A stretch of DNA of 64,000 nt from the NCBI GenBank assembly GCA_046351135.1, contig JAXLZA010000002.1:124001-188000 (forward strand), read 5' to 3'. Below are positions 53,699-62,142 of the stretch, one piece after another (positions within the stretch are counted from its first letter, which is position 1; every line of letters starts with the position of its first letter). Source of the DNA: UBA4427 sp046351135. Its GTDB lineage: Bacteria; Myxococcota_A; UBA9160; UBA4427. The position numbers were made by a program, and so were the translations under genes. The notes below the pieces were generated by a model. That model did no database searches. It was not told the DNA's origin and was given only the letters and a program-made list of their open reading frames with translations.

Positions 53699-54684
53699 GA
53701 CAAGCCGACCCCCCTCGCCATCGCCGCGTAGATCGGAATGCCCAGCAGGATGTTGAACGGGAAGGTGATCCCGAGCGACATCGAGAGATAGATCCCCGGA
53801 TCCGCCTCGGGCAGGGCGAGGCGCATCGCGGCGGGCACCGCGATGTACGATGCGCTCGCGGCCAGCACCCCCAGCAGGGCGGAGGACGCGACGTCGAGCC
53901 CGACGGCGTGGCCGACCATCGTTCCGATTCCCCCGTGGAGCAGCGGCATCGCGACGGCGAGGAGCACGAGTCGGAGGGTGAGTTTCCTCGACTGCGTGAT
54001 CCGTCGAGCGGCGATGAGGCCCATGTCGAGCAGGAAGAGGCACAGCACCCCACGGAACCCCGTCTCGAAGAGCGGCTTGACCGCCGCATAGCCCTTCTCG
54101 CCGCCCGCCAGACCGATGGCGAAGGAGCCGACGAGCAGGACGACCGAGGCGTTGGTCAGGATCTCGTGCAGCGTCCCACCATCGGACCCGCGCGCGGCCG
54201 GGTCCGCCCCGCGGCGCGCGAGGAAGAGCCCGCTCACGATGGCGGGGGTCTCCATGACGGCCAGCACGGCGACCATGAAGCCGGCCGCCTCCAGCCGATC
54301 CGCCGCGAGGAGCTCCCGGGCGGTCACGAACGTGACGACGGAGACGGAGCCGTAGTGGGCGGCGACCGCCCCCGCATCGATGCGCGCGAGACCACCGAAT
54401 CGGGTCAGGAGCGCAAACGCGAGGAAGGGGAGGGTCAGGCTGAGCAGCAGCCCGGCGATCGCCGCGGCTGCGAGCTCGGGGGTCAGCCCCGAGCGCGAGA
54501 CCTCGACGCCGCCCTTCAAGCCGATCGAGGCCATCAGGTAGATCGACATCGCCTTGGCGAAGGCCTCGGGAATCGAGAGATCCGACCGCACCAACGCCGC
54601 CGCGAATCCGAGCACGAAGAACAGGATGACCGGCGAGGTCAACGTTTCGACGATCATGGCTCCATCGAATAGCACCGATTCCAT
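53695..54684 (-). CDS. sbtA: Sodium-dependent bicarbonate transporter SbtA
   Basis: A 329-residue ten-helix membrane protein of the SbtA family, importing bicarbonate with sodium. LTSPVILFFVLGFAAALVRSDL is the first helix and SdLxIPEAFAKAMSIYLMASIGLKGG the second. HYGSVSVVTFVTARELL is the conserved Ser-Val-Ser segment, FLLDMGLIAARR is typical, and SASYIAVPAAMRLALPEADPGIYLSMSLGITFPFNILLGIP is nearly diagnostic of SbtA. The ATG at 54684 has GGGAGGGG immediately upstream; an internal ATG nine codons later is also possible. It is coupled to sbtB and divergent from the second P450 gene, with 119 bases between. Confidence 0.92.
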   Translation of the reverse strand: MESVLFDGAMIVETLTSPVILFFVLGFAAALVRSDLSIPEAFAKAMSIYLMASIGLKGGVEVSRSGLTPELAAAAIAGLLLSLTLPFLAFALLTRFGGLARIDAGAVAAHYGSVSVVTFVTARELLAADRLEAAGFMVAVLAVMETPAIVSGLFLARRGADPAARGSDGGTLHEILTNASVVLLVGSFAIGLAGGEKGYAAVKPLFETGFRGVLCLFLLDMGLIAARRITQSRKLTLRLVLLAVAMPLLHGGIGTMVGHAVGLDVASSALLGVLAASASYIAVPAAMRLALPEADPGIYLSMSLGITFPFNILLGIPIYAAMARGVGLS

Positions 54685-54803
54685 TCCCCTCCCAGCGCGC
54701 CGCGTACGCTCCGTCGCGGCTCGCGGCTCGCGGCTCGCGGCCGGCTGGGCGGCCGCCGGGCCCGAGGCTGACGCTGCGCGAGGCCGCGGGGTAGACTGCT
54801 CGC

Positions 54804-56048
54804 GTGACGCGCCCCGCCTACCAATCGATCGCGGACCTGCCGCCGCTCGACCCGAACGATCCGTTCTTCGGCGCGAACCCCCTCGATCCGACCTTTCGCG
54901 CGGATCCGCATGCGCGGCTCGCGCGGCTGCGGACGGTCGCGCCGGTCAGCGAGCTGCCCTTCGGCGTCTTCAGGCTCGCGCGCTACGAGGATTGCCGGCG
55001 GCTCCTGCACGACGTCCCGACCGGGGTCCGCAGCGCCGACGGCCACATCGATGGCCGCGAGCGGATCCCGGGCTCCGTCGGGCCCGGCGAGTTCATGCTC
55101 CAGCAGGATCCGCCGGCCCACACGCGCCTGCGCCGGCTCGTCGCGAAGGCCTTCACGCCGCGGGCGATCGAGCGGCTGCGCGCGCCGGTCGAGCGCCTCG
55201 TCGACGGGCTCGTCGAGCGCGCGCTCGACCGGGGCGAGATGGACGTGATCGCGGATCTCGCGCTGCCCGTCCCGTCGACGGTGATCTGCGAGATGATGGG
55301 CGTTCCGCTCGCCGACCGCGAGCGCTTCACCGAATGGACCGCCCGGGCGACGCATCTGCTCGCCGCCCAGTTCGCACCGCAGGAGGTGATCGACCGCGCC
55401 GCGGCCGCGGCGGAGGCGCTCGAACGTTATTTCGAGGACCTGATCGCCGAGCGCCGCAAGACGCCGCGGGAGGACATCCTGACCGAGCTGATCCGCGCGG
55501 AGGAGGTCGGGGATCGCCTCTCGCCGCGGGAGCTGATCGCCCAGGCGTCGGGGCTCCTGATCGCGGGCTTCGAGACGACGATCGGGCTGATCGGCAACGG
55601 GGTGCGCATGCTCGTGCTGCATCCCGACGAGCTCGCGCGCCTGCGCGCGCATCCCGGGCTGATCGCCTCTGCCGTCGAAGAGTGCCTGCGCTTCGACGGG
55701 CCGATCCCGCTCACGCTCCGCGTGACGCGCGAGGAGACGCGCTTCGGCGACGTCGTGATCCCGAAGGACCGGAGGGTGATGGCGCTGCTCTCGGCGGCGA
55801 ATCGCGATCCGGCGAAATTCCCCGAGCCCGACCGCTTCGGCGTCGCACGCTCGCCCAACGAACATCTCGCCTTCGGCGGTGGCGCGCATTTCTGCCTCGG
55901 GGTCCACCTCGCGCGCATGGAGGCGCAGGTCGCGATTGGGACGCTCGTCGCGCGCACCCGCACCCTCGAGCTCGACGATTCCCCGCCCGCGTGGGGCGCC
56001 TCGCTCTTCCGCGTGCTCGGGCGGCTTCCGCTCCGACTCGCGGCTTGA
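54804..56048 (+). CDS. Cytochrome P450
   Basis: A 414-residue soluble P450. Heme loop LAFGGGAHFCLGVHLARMEA, I-helix ASGLLIAGFETTIG, K-helix EECLR, and NRDPAKFPEPDRFGVAR. The N-terminal TRLRRLVAKAFTPRAIERL is the C-helix. The start is a GTG (54804) with a weak ribosome binding site. It differs in sequence from the other P450 in this window, so they are not recent duplicates. An MFS transporter gene starts 66 bases later on the same strand. Divergent from sbtAB. Substrate unknown. Confidence 0.94.
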   Translation: MTRPAYQSIADLPPLDPNDPFFGANPLDPTFRADPHARLARLRTVAPVSELPFGVFRLARYEDCRRLLHDVPTGVRSADGHIDGRERIPGSVGPGEFMLQQDPPAHTRLRRLVAKAFTPRAIERLRAPVERLVDGLVERALDRGEMDVIADLALPVPSTVICEMMGVPLADRERFTEWTARATHLLAAQFAPQEVIDRAAAAAEALERYFEDLIAERRKTPREDILTELIRAEEVGDRLSPRELIAQASGLLIAGFETTIGLIGNGVRMLVLHPDELARLRAHPGLIASAVEECLRFDGPIPLTLRVTREETRFGDVVIPKDRRVMALLSAANRDPAKFPEPDRFGVARSPNEHLAFGGGAHFCLGVHLARMEAQVAIGTLVARTRTLELDDSPPAWGASLFRVLGRLPLRLAA

Positions 56049-56113
56049 CCTCGTTCCGAGCTCGCTCCGGGCTCGTCCGCCCGGGCAGCGCAATCCGCAG
56101 GGAAGGGGGCCCC

Positions 56114-57475
56114 GTGTTCCAGGGTTGGCGGATCGTCGCGGTCTCCGCGCTCGCCCAGGCCGTCTCGATCGGCACCACCTTCTACGCCTACGGCGCCTTC
56201 ATGAAGCCGCTCGCCGCGGAGTTCGGGGCGTCGCGGCTCGCGGTGACCCTCGGCATGACGTCGATGACGGTCGTGCAGGGGCTGGCGGGTCCGTTCCTCG
56301 GCCGCGGCCTCGATCGCCTCCATCCGCGGCTGGTCCTCGCGACCGGAGTCGGTCTCGAGGCGCTCGGGCTCGGGCTCCTCTCGCGCGCGACGGAGCTCTG
56401 GCAGGCCGGGCTGCTGCTCGTCACGGTGATCGCCCTCGGCTCCTATCTCTTCGGCGCCCTCGCGACGACGGCGGTCGTTGGCCGCTGGTTCGTCCGCCGC
56501 CGCGGTCGGGCCCTCGGGCTCACCGCCCTCGGTTCCGCCGCGGGCGGCGTCGCCTTTCCGCCCATCGTGACGGCGCTGATCGGCGAGCTCGGCTGGCGCG
56601 GGGCGGCGGGCGCGCTCGGCGCGGGGATCCTGCTGCTGATCGTGCCGATCCTGCTCTTCGTGGCACGGCGACCGGAGGATGTCGGCGCGTTGCCCGACGG
56701 CGATCCAGTCGAGTCGATCCGGGAGGAGCCGCGGGAGGAAGCGCGCGCGGCCGGGGCAGCGAGCGTGGTCGGGGGCGCGGCGTCGGCCACGTCGCGCCCC
56801 GACTCGTCCTTCGCGTCGGCTTCCGTCGATCCCGCCGCGTCGCCCGCTGCGTCGTCCGCTCCGACCGAGCCGCTGACGACGCGGGCGCTGCTCGCGGATC
56901 GGAATTTCTGGGTCATCACGATCGCCATGGCCTTCGCCTATTCCCCGGTCAACGTCATGCTCGCCCACCTCGTCCCCTTCGCGACCGACATCGGGATCAG
57001 CCCGGCGCGCGCCGCGATCCTGCTCTCGGGCTATGCGCTCGGAAGCGCGCTCGGGCGCCTGCCCTTCGGCTGGCTCGCGGACCGCTTCGACAAGAAGCTC
57101 GCCGCGTGGGTCATGTTCGGCTGGTTCGCCGCGTCCTGGTCCCAGCTGATGGGGCAGCCCTCGTTCGAGGCGCTGCTCGTCGCCGTCGTCGCCGCGGGCT
57201 TCGCGGTCGGCGGGACGCTGCCGCTCTGGGGCGCGCTCACCGGCGCCGCCTTCGGCCGGGCCTCGATCGGCAGCGCGATGGGCCTCACGAATCTGCTGAT
57301 GCTCCCGGTCAGCATCGCCGGCGCCCCCATCGCCGCCCACGTCTACGATCGCACCGGGACCTATCAGCTCGCGTTCACGCTCTTCATCTTCAGCTTCGCC
57401 GTCGGGGCCCTCGCGATCGCGTTCCTGCGGCTGCCCGCGGTCGAGCCGGGGAGCGAGCGGGCTGGGGGGAACTAA
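56114..57475 (+). CDS. MFS transporter
   Basis: A 453-residue major facilitator with twelve hydrophobic helices. FQGWRIVAVSALAQAVSIGTTFYAYGAF is helix 1, GRGLDRLHPRLVLATG carries the loop 2-3 motif and GRWFVRRRGRALGLTALGSAAGG follows. The second half repeats this with GRLPFGWLADRFDKKLAAWV. A charged Ala/Ser-rich middle loop (about 205-255) separates the halves. The GTG start at 56114 follows GGAAGGGGG. Its form resembles monocarboxylate-type MFS transporters (OFA/MCT-like). It is probably co-expressed with the P450 just upstream and could import or export that enzyme's substrate or product. Confidence 0.9.
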   Translation: MFQGWRIVAVSALAQAVSIGTTFYAYGAFMKPLAAEFGASRLAVTLGMTSMTVVQGLAGPFLGRGLDRLHPRLVLATGVGLEALGLGLLSRATELWQAGLLLVTVIALGSYLFGALATTAVVGRWFVRRRGRALGLTALGSAAGGVAFPPIVTALIGELGWRGAAGALGAGILLLIVPILLFVARRPEDVGALPDGDPVESIREEPREEARAAGAASVVGGAASATSRPDSSFASASVDPAASPAASSAPTEPLTTRALLADRNFWVITIAMAFAYSPVNVMLAHLVPFATDIGISPARAAILLSGYALGSALGRLPFGWLADRFDKKLAAWVMFGWFAASWSQLMGQPSFEALLVAVVAAGFAVGGTLPLWGALTGAAFGRASIGSAMGLTNLLMLPVSIAGAPIAAHVYDRTGTYQLAFTLFIFSFAVGALAIAFLRLPAVEPGSERAGGN

Positions 57476-57551
57476 CGACGATCGCCTCGGGGAGATCGCC
57501 GTTTTCGAGCCGTCGGTGACACATCGGCATGCGGTGCCCCACTTCCCGATC

Positions 57552-59982
57552 ATGCACGAACGATCGCGAGGGTTTCGGGGGACGCATTTCGGTCTGCGTC
57601 GAGCGGGGGTCTGCCTGGCGCTCGTGCTGGCGACGAGCGCGGCGGAGGGGCGCGCGCAGGTCTCGGGGAGCAATGGCTCGCCGGGGACGCGCGGGGCCGA
57701 CGGCATCGCCGGGGGCGACGGCGCGGATGGGACGCCCGGCGGCGACGGCGTCCGCCAGAGTCTCGCGACGAGTCCGCCGAACGCGATCGCGGCCTTGGGC
57801 GGCGCGGGGGGCGATGGCGGCGACGGCAGTCCGCCGAATGGACGCGGCGGGCATGGCGGGGCGGGTGGCGGTGCGATCGCGACCGCCGTCACGACGACGC
57901 CGGATTTCTTCGGCGCGACGACGATCGATGCGAACGGCGGCCGAGGGGGCAGCGGCGGTCGACCGGCGGACGCCGCGACGGGTCAGGGCGGCTCGGGCGG
58001 CTCGGGCGGTCGTGCCGAGGTCCGCGCGGACGTGACCTCCTCCCAGGTCACGGCGCATGCGATCGGCGGCGCGGGGGGCGTCGGCTTCGGGGTCGGCAGT
58101 CGCGGTGGCGCCGGCGGGGACGCGACCGGCGATCTCCTCGCGATCAGCGATCGGCTCCGAAGCCTCTTCAATCTCGAGGGCGGCGCGGGCGGTGTGGGGC
58201 AGCTCGGCGCCGCGGGCGGCGACGGGGGCGACGCGCATCTCGTGTCGCCAAACGCATCTACGCCGGTCGGTGTCCCGTCGACGGGCCTCGTCCGCGCCTC
58301 CGAGTCGATCACCGCCATCGGCGGCAACGCGGGCCTGAGCACGGTCTCGGCCGGCGGTCGAGGCGGCGACGCCTTGCTCGAGGTCGAGCGGATCCTCGGT
58401 GTGGGCGGCGAGCTCGCCCTCGATCTCACCGCAGTCGGAGGGCGCGGCGGCAGCGCGCCCTCCGGCGGTGCGCCCGGCCTCGGCGGCGACGCGGACGCGC
58501 GAGGACGCGTCGAGATCGCGGGAACCGCGACGGTCGTCGTGAAGAGCACGGGCGGGGCGGGCGGACTCTTCACGAACGCATCGTCGAGCAGCCCTGTCCG
58601 CGATGGCGCCGCAGCGGGCCGGGCGACGGGATCCGCGATCGCCGTGTCGACCCTCGCGAACGGGCGCGCGGAGGCGACGACGGTGCTCTTCGGTGGTCAG
58701 GGCGGAATCGGCTCCGGAATCGGTGCCCGCGGCGCCGACGGCGGCACCGGGACGGGCACGGCCGAGGCGCGGACCGGGCCGTCCGGTACGGCGAAAGCGA
58801 CGGTCGAGATCTACGGCGGCGTCGGGGGCGCGGCTTTCGTCGGCGCGGACGGGGGCGCGGGCGGCGACGCGCTGCTCTTCAATGCGGCGAGCGGGGTCGG
58901 CGAGCGCGTCGAGCTGCGCCAGGCGGCCTTCGGCGGCGTCGGCGGCGGCGCGAGTCGATCGATCACGTCTCCCCCCGGCGCCGGTCGCGGCGGCGATGCC
59001 GTCTCCCTCCTCGATCAGGCGAATCCCGACGGCAGCCTGTTGATCGATTCCCGCGCGACGGGAGGCATCGGTGGTGCGGGCGGTGGCCTCGCCGGAAAGG
59101 CGATCGCCGGCGGCACCGCCGTCGCGCGCACGATCGCGACCGTCTTCGCGAAGGCGATCGGCGGAACGGGGGGCGCGCCGGTCGATGTCGACCGCTTTGG
59201 AGCGGATGGCGCCGAGGCCGCGCTCGCGCCGATTCGCGGTCGGGCAGAGCTGGGGGTCGACCTGACGGGGTGGCTCGAGGGGGGTGCGGGCGCGGCGGGC
59301 ACGCGGATCTCGGGGCGCGGGGCCGACGCGCGGGTCGTCGATGCTCTCGAAGCAGAGACCTCGGGCGTGTTTCGCGCGACCCAGGTCGCGGTCGCGGGCC
59401 GCGCCGGCGAGACGCGGCGGCCGGACCAGGCCATCAGCGGTGCGCGGGGCGGCGACGCGACGAGCCAGCTGACTCTCGACGAGCAGGTCTCGCAGCTGTT
59501 CGCGAACGTCGCTGCGGTCGGCGGACGCTCGACGGGACGGGATGCGGCGGGCGTGGGCCATGCCGGCGGACGCGCGAACGTCGAGCTCTCCGCGACGAAT
59601 CGGACGGGCGGAATCGAGTCGGCCTATCGCGCGATCGGCGGCGTCGGATCGGACTCCGGCGGCGCCGGAGGCGAGGCGCGCTCGCTCGTGCGGCTGACGA
59701 CGGTCGGCGACGGGCACGACATCGTCATCTCCCGCTTCCCCGCCTACCTCGACGGCATTGGCTACCTGAACGGGGCCACTGGTGGCCAGGGCGGCGATGC
59801 GGGCCAGATCGATCCCGCGACCGGAGTCGGCAGTCGCGACGCCGGGCGCGGCGGCGACGGGACGGCCGAGGTCGACGCCCGGGCGATCGGGGACAGCCGG
59901 ATCGACGTGACGGCGAGCGCGGGAGGCGGCAACGGGGGAACGAGCCGGCTCTTGAGCGCGCCGGGCTCGGGCGGGAACGCGC
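57552..59982 (+). CDS. Gly-rich repeat PEP-CTERM protein, N-terminal part before frameshift
   Basis: The first 810 residues of a giant exported Gly-rich protein. The ATG at 57552 starts a signal peptide (GVCLALVLATSAAEGRA, cleavage near residue 35); a GTG at 57516 would add 12 residues. About twelve degenerate units follow, each pairing a GGxGGxxG stretch with a GxGGDAxxxxxV strand, for example IGGAGGVGFGVG and RGGAGGDATGDLL. Val/Ala/Thr-rich linkers separate them at about 45-70 residues. The pattern suggests a beta-solenoid. Around 59975-59990 the frame breaks in a GC dinucleotide run; coding continues in the next frame (next entry), while this frame runs on with shadow sequence to 60869. 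No named family is recognised. Confidence 0.75.
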
Positions 59983-62133
59983 GTGCGCGCACGCGGGACC
60001 AACGAGGGCGCGAGCGAAGTCACGGTCCAGGCCCGTGCGCAGGGGGGCTCGGGCGGCCTCGCGTTCTTCGCCGACCCGTTGAAAGCGCCCGTTGCGGGCG
60101 ATGGCGGATCGGCCGAAGTCGAAGCCTTCGGCGAGTCGCTCGGCGGAGGCTGGGTCACGGTCATCGGGAATGCGAATGGCGGCTCGGCGAGCGTCGGGCG
60201 AGGCGGCTCGGTTCGGCTCGTCGATGCGGTCGGCGGCGCGACGAGCGGACGGCTCGCGCTCCATCAGTCTGCGCTGGGGGGAGAGTCGTATCCCGGGATC
60301 GGAGGCGATGCGGAGTCGCGGCTCTCGCACGTCGACGAAGACGGCGGGGCCCTCGAGCTGCTCGCGGACGCGTACGCCGGCGCGGGTCGTGCCGGGGGCG
60401 GCGATGCCGTCGCCGCGGCACGCGGCGTCGGACGGGACGACGTGATCGTCGGCGTATCTGCATGGGCAGGCAGTGCAACGGGCGCCGACGCCTCGAGTGG
60501 GCGGGCCCGGATCGACGAGGCATACGGGGAATCGCTGGGTGGGGGACGCGTCGACGTGGGAGCCGCGCTCGGGAAGGGATCGGGCCGCTCCATGGCGACC
60601 GAATCACGCGAGGCATCGGCCGAAGCTCCGCTCGATGCGATCGTCGACAACATCGTGAGCGGACGAACGACGGGCGTGCTCGCCCTGAGCCAGTGGGCCC
60701 GGGGCGGAAGCGCGATCGGCGACGCGGCGGGACCGGGCTCGATCGTTCGCGCGGGGAGCGCGCTGAACCGGCTCGATCGGCGCGTCTCCGCGAGCCGACT
60801 GGAGGTGAGCCTCGGCGCGACGGGCGGAACGGGCGTCTGGGCGTTCGAACCGGTGCGGGCGCCGAGTGATGGTGGCAACGCATCGATCGTCGCCCGGCTC
60901 GCGAACGAGACCGGCGGCGTCTTCTTCGAGGGGGCGGCCCGCGGTGGCGATGGCGGGCTCGGCGCTTCGTTCGCGCACGGTGGCGACGCGTCGCTCGACG
61001 TCGAGATCGAGACGCGCGGTGACGGAGCGGACATCCTCTTCGATTCTTCCTTTCCGATTCGTGGAGGGGACTCCGATCTCTACGGGACCTCGGCCGGCGG
61101 AACGGCCGGCAATGCCGTGAGCCGGTCCGTGGCGACCGCACTGGGGGACAGCGCGGTCGAGGTCTTCGATCAGGCGGCTGGGGGGCAGGGCTCGAGGAGC
61201 GGGAGCGCCCGCTCCTTCGCGAGTGGCGCCAACGCCGGGAGCCGGCGCGTGCATGTGAGCTCGATTGCGGAGTCCGGGCAGATCGTCGCGGGCGACGGAG
61301 CCATCGATCGGGGAACGGCGCGCTCCGAAGCGCACGGCTTCAGTCCCGCCGGCGAGGTCGATGTCGAGGCGCGCGCGACCAGCAATCCGAACTGGGCGGG
61401 CTCGTATCTCCTCTCCGATCGATGGTCGGGGGGGCTGGCGGTGGCCGTCGCGACGGCAGACGGAAGCGCGAGTCGCGCCTCGGCCGAGGCGAGCGGGATG
61501 ACGGGGGCCGTCGGCGAGCCGGCGGTCGCGGCGCGCGCCGGCGCGCATGGGCAGGGCAGCGGCTCGATCGAGACCCGCGCCACGAGCGGATCTGCGGGGC
61601 CGAGCGAGCCGATGGGCCTGGGGACCGGGGTCTCCGCCTCCGTCGAGGGCATCCACGCGCGGACCGGGGAGTGGGGGCGCGGCGAGATCGACATCCGCGC
61701 CGACCGGGCCGGTCCGGACATCGTGCTCGGCGGCGAGCTCGAGTTCTTCGGGGTCTCGTATCTGAATCCGACCTCGGCCCTCTTCGTCAGCTTCCTCGCG
61801 ATCGACCTCGACGACGACGACTTCGCGACCCTCGCGGTCCGCATCGACGATGGAGACGAGGCGCTCCTGGCGCGCTCCTTCGACGATGCGGCCTCGGCGC
61901 GGGCGTTCTTCGCGTCGCCGCTCTCGATCGCGGCGCTGCTTCAAGGGTTGCCGGAGCCGACCAGCCCGCTCCACGGACTCATGGTCTCCGTCGAAGGAAC
62001 CGGGGTGTCGGCGAAGACGGATTTCCACCTCGCGCTCGCCGTCGGACGGAACGTCGTGCCCGAGCCGGGCGTGGCGACGCTGATCGCGGTGGGGCTCGTG
62101 TTGCTGGGATTCAGGCGCGCGGGCGAGGCTTGA
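59983..62133 (+). CDS. Gly-rich repeat PEP-CTERM protein, C-terminal part after frameshift
   Basis: The second 716 residues of the same protein. The frame opens with TNEGASEVTVQARAQGGSGG, matching the repeat style of the previous part. Removing one base, or restoring two, in the GCGCGTGCGCGC run at about 59978-59990 joins the two. Repeats become less glycine-rich and more Ala/Ser/Glu/Asp-rich. At the end, NVVPEPGVATLIAVGLVLLGFRRAGEA is a textbook PEP-CTERM signal: VPEP, a hydrophobic helix and a basic cluster, cleaved by exosortase. It is convergent with another PEP-CTERM-like gene, with only nine bases between. As drawn it would start at a GTG with no ribosome binding site, so independent translation is unlikely. 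Confidence 0.75.
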   Translation: MRARGTNEGASEVTVQARAQGGSGGLAFFADPLKAPVAGDGGSAEVEAFGESLGGGWVTVIGNANGGSASVGRGGSVRLVDAVGGATSGRLALHQSALGGESYPGIGGDAESRLSHVDEDGGALELLADAYAGAGRAGGGDAVAAARGVGRDDVIVGVSAWAGSATGADASSGRARIDEAYGESLGGGRVDVGAALGKGSGRSMATESREASAEAPLDAIVDNIVSGRTTGVLALSQWARGGSAIGDAAGPGSIVRAGSALNRLDRRVSASRLEVSLGATGGTGVWAFEPVRAPSDGGNASIVARLANETGGVFFEGAARGGDGGLGASFAHGGDASLDVEIETRGDGADILFDSSFPIRGGDSDLYGTSAGGTAGNAVSRSVATALGDSAVEVFDQAAGGQGSRSGSARSFASGANAGSRRVHVSSIAESGQIVAGDGAIDRGTARSEAHGFSPAGEVDVEARATSNPNWAGSYLLSDRWSGGLAVAVATADGSASRASAEASGMTGAVGEPAVAARAGAHGQGSGSIETRATSGSAGPSEPMGLGTGVSASVEGIHARTGEWGRGEIDIRADRAGPDIVLGGELEFFGVSYLNPTSALFVSFLAIDLDDDDFATLAVRIDDGDEALLARSFDDAASARAFFASPLSIAALLQGLPEPTSPLHGLMVSVEGTGVSAKTDFHLALAVGRNVVPEPGVATLIAVGLVLLGFRRAGEA

Positions 62134-62142
62134 AACTCGAGC

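Noticed and set aside
57552..62133. CRISPR-like or other DNA repeat array because of recurrent GGCGGCGGCGAC words
   Set aside because: The repeats are irregular, codon-periodic and explained by Gly-Gly-Asp protein repeats.
59983..62133. An independent gene starting at the GTG at 59983
   Set aside because: No ribosome binding site or signal peptide, and the sequence continues the repeat style of the upstream frame; a frameshifted continuation is more likely.
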